Below, one piece after another: positions 56,963 to 64,000 of a DNA stretch of 64,000 nucleotides. The notes under the pieces were generated by a model. It was given only the letters and a program-made list of their open reading frames with translations, was not told where the DNA came from and searched no databases. Source of the stretch: Lepiota brunneoincarnata (taxonomy: Eukaryota > Basidiomycota > Agaricomycetes > Agaricales > Agaricaceae); contig JAEBUN010000025.1 of the NCBI GenBank assembly GCA_023014365.1, positions 310,001 through 374,000 of the forward strand, written 5' to 3'. The translations under genes were made by a program, and so were the position numbers. Positions within the stretch are counted from its first letter, which is position 1, and each line of letters opens with the position of its first letter.

Positions 56963-57702
56963 TGGAATAAGTGAGAAGAGCCACGTATAAAATAGCACGG
57001 TCGTGATAGTTTGAGAGGAATCAATGAAATGCAGTGTCGCTGCGCAGTGACATCACGGATCCTTAATAATAAACATTTCTCACCCCGCGCCACCCACGTC
57101 GTCCTGCCAGCCTCCATCAGTGCCAACTAATACCTCTATCACAGATAGATATAATTATGATTTCTTTCCGCTCCAGTCACACGACCTCAACAGTTGTACC
57201 ATCTCGGGCCCTGATGGTGTGCTTGCGAATAATCGGACCGTCGTGCATATGGGAACGAGCGTCCCTGATTCGCGAAATTTTCCTCTTTGGTAAATCAAAC
57301 TTCCATGGCCTATGTCGGCTGTCCGGAATTGCGTGAGTCTGCCAGGTTGCACGCAATAATGTGCACTAAGTAGGCCTGACCCATTTGGCCCATACATGGC
57401 ATTTACAAGGGCGTCCTCTCTTCTGTGCCCGTTTCGTGGGGTTATTGATTGTCAGAACTCCCCTGCTCGAAATACCCCTGTATCCAAGGTGAGCTTTTTT
57501 TTTCGTATGAGATAAGCTCAGGCCCTGATACAACCTCTCAACTCAAATTCATTCACCTATACCCACTCTACACGATGCAACCACACATCCCCTCGTTGTC
57601 CACACGTGGCATGCCCAAACCGCTACACTATTAAGTCCTCCTTTTCTAGCCCCTGGCTACCCAGAGCCCTTTACCCCACTTCCGAGAGCAGACGCTTGAG
57701 CC
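56963..57702. promoter_or_regulatory. Divergent intergenic region between PIL1 and the 57.7 kb gene
   Basis: The two flanking genes point away from each other, so both promoters should lie here. No specific element is recognised and the ORFs present are short. Confidence 0.4.
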
Positions 57703-58660
57703 ATGTCAGGTTCGTCTCCGTTTGAATACCCCGCCATTCATAGATCACCAACTCCCGCTTCCCGATTCCATAGCAGCACCAGAACAAGCATCAGGCGTGC
57801 GCCCCACCCTTGATGACGTCGAGCAAGTCCGACAGATGCTCCTCGATCGCATCCCATACGAACTAGTCGACATTATCCTCACGGAAGCTGAGTATTGGGC
57901 CAGGCTATCTAACAGCCGCGGCTCCTATCTCAACGTCAAAGCATCCGATGAACCCCTCAACAACGCGAAATGGTGCTACATGATCTCCGATCCAGTCCCA
58001 ACCGTCTACAACGGCGAGCGTGCCACTCCGACAAAACTCAAATCCGTAGCCTTTTCCCTGACGAGCTGCGACCAAGGATGGGGAGGTTTTTCAGAAATGA
58101 GGAGTACGAGCCCCCCATGCATGGGTACCGTCAAGTTGCCTATTGACAACTCGATCTAGACACCTACCGCAACTCCCACACTTGGTTTGAAGCCTCCATC
58201 CTCCGCCCACCCTTCAACCAAGAAACTCCAAAGTGGATGGAAGAAGTGGCTTACCGCCCCGTCAACCTATCCAACTTCACTGAATTAGGCTGGACAGAAG
58301 TAGAGAGCCCATACAAGGGCAACCGGACACGTTGGCTTTTGCAAATGAACGCACAGGTCTCTCGCCACATACGATGCCACGACGTTATTTGGACCGCAGA
58401 CGATGAGCCATTGCCGGAGTCTAAAGAAGGCGGAAGCAGTGAGGTCATGGAGTTGAATCAAAGAACGGGGAGTGGTCGTGGTATGGGCTTTGTCAAGTCT
58501 TTACAAGCGGGTGACCGGATCGCTATCATAGCGAGAGCATTGGTTAGTGCAGTCTTATCCCTCCCACGCTTTGACAAAGACTGACTTCAGTCATCAACAG
58601 TATCCCGGGTGGGAAAACAACGTCCACAGCGCAGAGATTGAAATCGCCTATCAGACTTGA
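57703..58660 (+). CDS. Conserved fungal protein of unknown function (259 aa)
   Basis: The exons are 57703-57709, 57774-58103, 58160-58542 and 58601-58660. Introns are GT-AG (64, 56 and 58 nt) and the total is 780 nt. The first exon is only 7 nt and gives MS, with the frame running on as AAPEQASGV; I chose this start because it keeps the frame open and uses a good acceptor. The protein has an F-box-like helix (IPYELVDIILTEAEYWARL), then a beta-rich domain with CDQGWGGFS, SHTWFEASI and FVKSLQAGDRIAIIARAL, closing in YPGWENNVHSAEIEIAY. This arrangement recurs in an uncharacterised fungal family. A broken paralogue lies at 33290-33822. Confidence 0.75.
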
Positions 58661-59005
58661 GCATTGAGGCGTATTCTTCAGAACCTCCTTGACACCCATG
58701 CAAATGTTCTAGTCTTCCATTCGCTCCTTTTGTTGTTCCCGCATCCAACGTCCTATTTCACATTTTACTTCTGATCCAAATACATCTCTCAGAAAGACCG
58801 CCAGGTGAAGTTCGCAATTATCACAATTCCAGAATTTCATCAGAAAGTACACGTGATATACGAGGAAGCATATGGTAAGTGAATAATGTACTACAGTCGT
58901 TACAAGAACGTACAAAGCTAAGCGAGAAAGAGAACAAAGAAACGAACTCGAATGCGCATCAGTGTACAGATCCACGAAACCCTTCAAGCACGAACACTCA
59001 TGTTT
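58661..59005. other. Intergenic, convergent 3' ends
   Basis: Lies between two convergent genes and is presumably 3' untranslated sequence. No ORF of note. Confidence 0.4.
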
Positions 59006-60448
59006 TCAAGTCGGGCTATAAACAGGCGGCAACTCCGCCGGCAACGTAGGCGTCGTCGCCAACCTAACACCACTATCAACATGCTGCATTGGTGCAGCTT
59101 CGGGCTGAGAACTACTTTCCTCCTCTTCAATGGGGACTTCAGCGAGAGGTTCATTTGTGGCTGCGGCGACCGCAGGCCGTTCGGAAATGTCACCCCGGGT
59201 TGTGGACGTAGCAGTAGCGGGAATGCTGTGTCCTCCCGCCGTGGAGGCAGAGGACGACGATGACGACAATCCTTCTCGTAAGTTCCTATGGCGTTTACTT
59301 GGTCGAGTCACCGGGACGACAACTGCCGAACCGCTACCAGTAGAAGAAGAATGGTCATGAAGTGATTGAGTGGGTTGAGACCCCACGGCGGCGGCTACGT
59401 CCGCAGTTGCAGTGCTGGTAGATGCGTGGCTCGATAATACAGATTCTGATGGTGTGGACTCGTCCGTGCCAAGGCTCGGACCTCTCGAGTCACTTTTTCG
59501 GTTGCTGCTACCCGTGGAGGGCCGGGTCGAAACATAGTTTCGGGAAGCAGAGAGCCCCAGTACGAATGGTTGGATTCGACCCGCCGATGGTTGTTGCCGA
59601 TTGTTACTATTTGCTAGAACAAGCAAGCCCCACCCATCAGTTTTTAATTAACTACAACATCACACCGCACGGCTACTTACATGAAAATGCTACCCCGTCC
59701 CTGTCCCCCTCCTCTCCTGACTTCCACGTCGCAACCCCATCATCACCCAGTTCCCTATCATAGTTTAGATGACGTTGGCGCTCTTCCTGTTTCTGTCTCC
59801 GGCGCCGAATCCACAGAATCGAACAAACAATCGCAACGGCCAATAACGCAACCACGCCCACTACCGCTCCCACTATCCCCGCCTTGGATAGCCCCTTGCC
59901 CGGTGGAACACCTTCGTGGCCACTCGGATCATTCACAATGAAGTAATCAAACCAGATCGTGCCTTCCCCTGGTTCGGCATCGGGGTTGACTTTTGCCATT
60001 GTTACAGTTAATTCACTATTGGAGGGCCCCGTCAATCGGCTACCCCGACAGTCAAAATTTTCAGTCGAACATACTGTTGTGTGATATTCAAAACAGGCGA
60101 CATCCAAAACTGCTGATGCAACGTATCTCCAGGACCAGCCTGCGAAGTAACCTGTACAGGCGACCTACCGTCGATCGAATAGTTCGTCACAACACCAGCG
60201 GACGTAGAGTCAATAGTCCCGTACACGACGATCGACTGTCCTGTATTTCGTAGTTCAGATCCCCGCATAGATGGGACACAAAGATTAAGCCATAAGAGCT
60301 CACCATAAAACGGCACCACAAACGAATCCCCCACTCTCGTCGAACTCGAAACCGTCTCCTTGAACTCTCTTGCAGTTCCTCCAATCGGCCACACACCATT
60401 AAACCTCACTCTCCGATCTCGGTCATCGATCCAAACATTTGTCCCCAT
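59006..60448 (-). CDS. Single-pass membrane protein with lectin-like outer part (417 aa)
   Basis: The exons are 60448-60304, 60240-60075, 60015-59681 and 59613-59006. Introns are GT-AG and the sum is 1254 nt in phase. The first ~150 residues look like the beta-sandwich ectodomain common in agaricomycete membrane proteins (NVWIDDRDRRVRFNGVW, SIVVYGTIDS, GTIWFDYFIVND). A transmembrane helix (GIVGAVVGVVALLAVAIVCS) follows, with a basic stop-transfer WIRRRRQKQEERQ. Then comes a ~230-residue Ser/Thr/Ala-rich cytoplasmic tail ending PPVYSPT. I see no classical signal peptide before the ectodomain, so the true start could be further upstream. The function is unknown; a cell-surface role is inferred from the layout. 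Confidence 0.78.
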
Positions 60449-62758
60449 CTAATTTGTCTCTCCAGAGCTGAAGGGCGAGATGGAATATGGCACACAAGTG
60501 CAACGCAATCGGGGAACGTGAAAAAAAGAAGGGCGAAAAAGAAAATAAAAAAAAAACTGACGGTCTTTGAGCCAGTGAAAGATCAGGGGGGAAAATCCAC
60601 AGGCACAACATTGTCATATCCACTCGGCTTTATGACTGCGTCCCTCTTCCGGTACCCATCTAACTGCCGAGCACCGCGTTCTATAAATGAAATGGCAATC
60701 GGCCCTAATTTGAAAGAGTTTAGTCGCCCAGGCAGTGTGGCACGTTTGACCACGGGCCCGGTCCCCCCGTTAACCACTGGTCCTGTGAAGGGGTGATGTG
60801 AAAGATGGAAACTTCCTGTGGCGTGACAAGCCCCACTTAAGCCCACTCCTGGATCCCGTAGCTTTGAGGTTATCGGTACCCTCCCCCGTGAGTTTGTGCT
60901 CGTAATGAGGGGAAATCCATGACAGGGAACTGGTGGTCACCCTTTGGATCGGGTGGACGGGGATTAGCTATCGTCGGAGGTTTCAAAACGTTTAGCGCCA
61001 AGCTCGAGGCTATACGGTTAGACCGGTGCACGGCCTTCTTGGATAGTACTTAAAGCCGGCTAGGCTGCACTTTGCATTGGGGCAAATAACGTTAGATTGC
61101 TTTTTATGGATGGTGGTAATCTCAGGGCCCCCATTCATCGATAATGAGAATGATTAATGGCTTCGAGAGCCTCGGTGATCATCAACGGACAGTCGAGGGA
61201 GAACGCCGATGCCAAATAACTTTCCAAAAGACCCAAGATCGGAGCCAGCAAGGCCATGAAGAAACCTGTCCTTCAAGAAAGCCTCGCGGGGGCCCTTCCG
61301 CACGTAATAGGAACAACTCGGTGAGGGGTGAAGCTTCCTCGGCGCCTCGAAGTAAGTTGCCGGGAGAAACAGCCCGATTTGTTCCTGGCACTCGATAAGT
61401 ACATAGAAGGGGAAGGTTGTTGTCACTGGTAAAATTACGACAATAATGAAACACATACGGTTGTCAACCCCAACAATGAATGATGAGGTCACAATTGTTG
61501 CAAAGTTTAACACCGGTCCAAATATCTACGTGGCTCCCATGACTGCCAAGCTGCACGTAATGATAATCACACCTTGACCCACACATATACCTACAGCGGG
61601 CGCAAGAATATAGCGCTCACTCACCACAAACCGCATTTCAAGCTATCTACTACTGGACATACGTACTGTACGTACGCACCCGCTTCCGGACACCGCCTCT
61701 CCCATGAGCCTGAACACCTCCGGAGGATAAGCACAAACTTGTCAATCGAGGGAGCACGGATATATCCGCTCGGGTTCCCGTTTAGAGGAATGGGTATGTT
61801 ACACCGAGCAAAATCATTCCCTGCCCCAATTCCACGAGAATGGAAGGAGCCAAGAAAGGTCTCTTACGTTGAGAATGATAATGAGTCAGTCAATGTATTG
61901 GACGAGTTAGAGATCTATCAATCCTCGAACCAACTTGACTCATCTCGAGCGACATGATAGCAGGAAGAGCAGCACTTTACAGCAGCTCCAATCACAACAG
62001 AAAGAAAGATAAGCTCATGCCATTTAAACTTGGGTAGGGATCTAGAGGTGCTGAATGGATAGGCTAGCGTCTACGGGGGGCATGCGTACCCATATGCCAA
62101 GTACTTACTTACACTGTGGTATGTGCCTTGGAACCGAGTGATATTCACTGCAACCCCTGTTTCTAGACCATTATCCCGGCGTTATCTATTTGATCACAAG
62201 CCCATAGGAGGATGGAGAAAAGCTCAAAGTACAAGGGCTCCTAGCCAGCAGAGCCCCAGCGCTCGAGGGCAAGCAGGCCCAAGACCAAACAAACAAAGCA
62301 ACAGTCTAGCCGTATTTGTTTGTCCTGGCTGCCTTCCGGGGCCAACGAACCACAAGCTACAGTGAGGTGGAGCGCCTGGCTTAAAGGAGTCAAAAAGTCC
62401 GGTTCGGCAGTACTGTACAACATGCAACATCTGCCGTGCTAGGACTCATGGCCAAAAATGACTTGGCCCTGCATTCAATGCGGCTCGTCCCCGAGCTTGA
62501 CCTCCTAATACCTGGTATGTGGAGTTCGCCAGTTATTTTCCGGACATTGTCTAGCGAGAGGAAGGGAAAGGATTCAAAGGGCTAAGTGTATATTTGGAAT
62601 TGGTTTTTGTCATAACAGGCCATAACATTTCACCTATTAATGCCAACATTTCACCCGTCAAGCTGACATACGCTTATGGCTTCTTTTAAGTGCCTATAAA
62701 GGTGCAGCTGCCGGACGTCGAATCAACCACCCCCACACCCTAGCACCATAGCTATAAC
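60449..62758. other. Intergenic, no gene recognised
   Basis: Several ORFs of 60-127 codons, the longest at 61574-61957, lack any motif I recognise and have no supporting splice context. The last part must contain the promoter of the gene that starts at 62759. Confidence 0.4.
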
Positions 62759-64000
62759 ATGTCTGGGACAAGCAGCTCCAGCGATCTGGAGTCGGCACAT
62801 CGTTCTGCCTTCGGCAGCGATGCAGCCGCAGGATCTGGTCGTTTTGAAAAATCACTAGACAAGCTAGGTAATCTCAAAATGATCAAGTGGGGAAGACTAA
62901 ACTGACTTGGTGACATCTGTAGAGAGCATGAGGGAAAGCACTAGTACCGGAAACATGGCCTATCTCAGGCAGTTCTATGATGCCAACAAAACAACGATCG
63001 CGTTAGCATGTACCTCAATCACCTCAATGGAACCTGCAAAACTCGATCAAGCCATCTCCGATTTCTCTCACACAGCCAAAGTAGTAATGCAAGGCCTGGA
63101 TAGTCTCGCGAAGGTTCATCCCTTCGTCGCAGGTGTGTGCCGATTCCGTCAAGTCCTCTCTTGACTCTGCCCCGAAGTCCGGGATTGCTAAATTATACTC
63201 AGTCGCTGTCGTCGCATTCAAACTTGTCATCAGTCTTGATCTGACCCGCCGCGAGAATAACCAAAAGGTCATGGCTCTCCGTTTGCAGATGCAGGACATG
63301 GTGTGCACTCTTTTCCAGTGAGTGTTTTAGCTTCTCCCTACTGAGAACCCCCCTCCTCAAGCAAACAGGCTCCGTGACATAGAGGACCCAGAGACGGTCG
63401 GACCTGATAATGTCAAGATCAAAGATCGATTGCAACCCCTCATCCAGAAGATAGCCACGGACATTCGCGAATGCGGTTCAGCTTGCGACGTCTATCTCAG
63501 GAAGAGCTTCCTCGGTGAGCGCCTCGCAATGAATTTTCATTCCCAACGAGACAGTAACTCAATGCTAGCGCAGCTCGTACTTTCAAATCCAAGATCTATG
63601 AGGGCAAGCTGGCCGCATTTGCGGCAACGTTTTTGAAGGACCGCGATGCGCTCAACGACGCCCTTACCGTACACATGGCACGTGCGATAGACGCAGCGAA
63701 CCAAAAACTCGACAAGCAGGACGCCACACTTCAATCAATCGAGGGGAAGCTTGACACGCTGAACAAAATTTTCAACGGACTGAACACACAACAGGAGAAG
63801 GACCTCGAGAAATTTATTGATGACAACGGAGGGCCAAAAATATTCGTGGATGACGACAAACTAATAAAGGCCCTTGTTGAAAGGTCTGGACAATCGCTTT
63901 CGGATTTCTCAAATGAAGACGGTGGGGGGTCCGGAGGTGATCTTGGTACTGTGCGCAGTATTCTGGCAAAGGAACTTGCCGAGGACCTCGATACGTTGAT
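62759..64000 (+). CDS. Helical-bundle N-domain protein of agaricomycete type, 5' part only
   Basis: The gene starts at 62759 (MSGTSSSSDLESAHRSAFGS) and runs off the window. Exons are 62759-62867, 62923-63132, 63203-63317, 63369-63514 and 63574 onward; all four introns are GT-AG and the phases agree. The protein shows a long alpha-helical region with VVAFKLVISLDLTRRENNQ, LQMQDMVCTLFQLRDI and AIDAANQKLDKQDATLQSIE, followed by KFIDDNGGPKIFVDDDKL and an acidic Gly-rich linker. This belongs to a helical N-terminal domain found at the head of many agaricomycete signalling proteins, some of them STAND-like. The C-terminal effector or sensor part is outside the window, so the function is open. Confidence 0.7.

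Noticed and set aside
57710..57743. A 34-nt intron at the start of the 57.7 kb gene
   Set aside because: A later acceptor at 57773 gives a normal 64-nt intron and keeps the frame, so an unusually short intron is not needed. The same reasoning removed a 35-nt intron at 60040-60074.

Overview
This is nuclear DNA from a filamentous basidiomycete, most likely an agaricomycete (mushroom-forming fungus). The evidence is: intron-rich genes with short GT-AG introns of about 47-64 nt; a PIL1-type eisosome gene; a NACHT/NB-ARC-TPR STAND receptor of the type mushrooms carry in large families; a heme-thiolate peroxygenase relic; an amino-acid permease of the fungal YAT type; and Ty3/gypsy chromoviruses and a CACTA (tnp2) transposase typical of this class. 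All models come from reading the sequence; nothing was searched against a database.

Layout. 1-1969: first copy of a ~2 kb duplicated block (second copy 42655-44616). 1970-4480: fragment of a CACTA transposon. 4973-5834: 3' end of a conserved agaricomycete gene, cut by an LTR. 5835-11957: Ty3/gypsy chromovirus with both 431-bp LTRs, inactivated by one frameshift and four in-frame TGA codons. 11958-17559: older, heavily decayed gypsy element on the minus strand. 17560-27033: a very young gypsy chromovirus inserted into the old one (386-bp LTRs that I read as differing at one base, perfect 5-bp target duplication), carrying an extra zinc-knuckle ORF downstream of integrase. It is itself interrupted by a 1286-bp solo LTR (20787-22072). 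27830-31469: amino-acid permease pseudogene, interrupted by a second solo LTR of the same family (29887-31188). 34079-37817: complete four-exon NLR-like gene with twelve near-identical 120-bp TPR repeats. 38170-41123 and 50765-56370: rearranged copies of permease exon 1, NLR and PIL1 pieces. 46782-47240: peroxygenase pseudogene. 53748-56962: intact PIL1 gene. 57703-58660, 59006-60448 and 62759-64000: three ordinary host genes, the last running off the window.

The segment from about 31.3 to 56.4 kb is best explained as a tandem triplication of a permease-NLR-PIL1 block. Two identical PIL1::permease junctions (near 40329 and 50971) mark the unit boundaries. The first unit keeps the original permease and the only full NLR, and the last keeps the only intact PIL1. 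The middle unit is reduced to its ends around 9.6 kb of other DNA. Transposon and pseudogene coding sequences repeatedly carry TGA where the frame otherwise stays open, consistent with CGA-to-TGA change at CpG sites.

The genes do not form a pathway. The host genes concern plasma-membrane organisation (PIL1), amino-acid uptake (dead permease), intracellular non-self sensing (NLR and the partial gene at the right end) and a single-pass membrane protein. The rest is a transposon-rich, rearrangement-prone neighbourhood.
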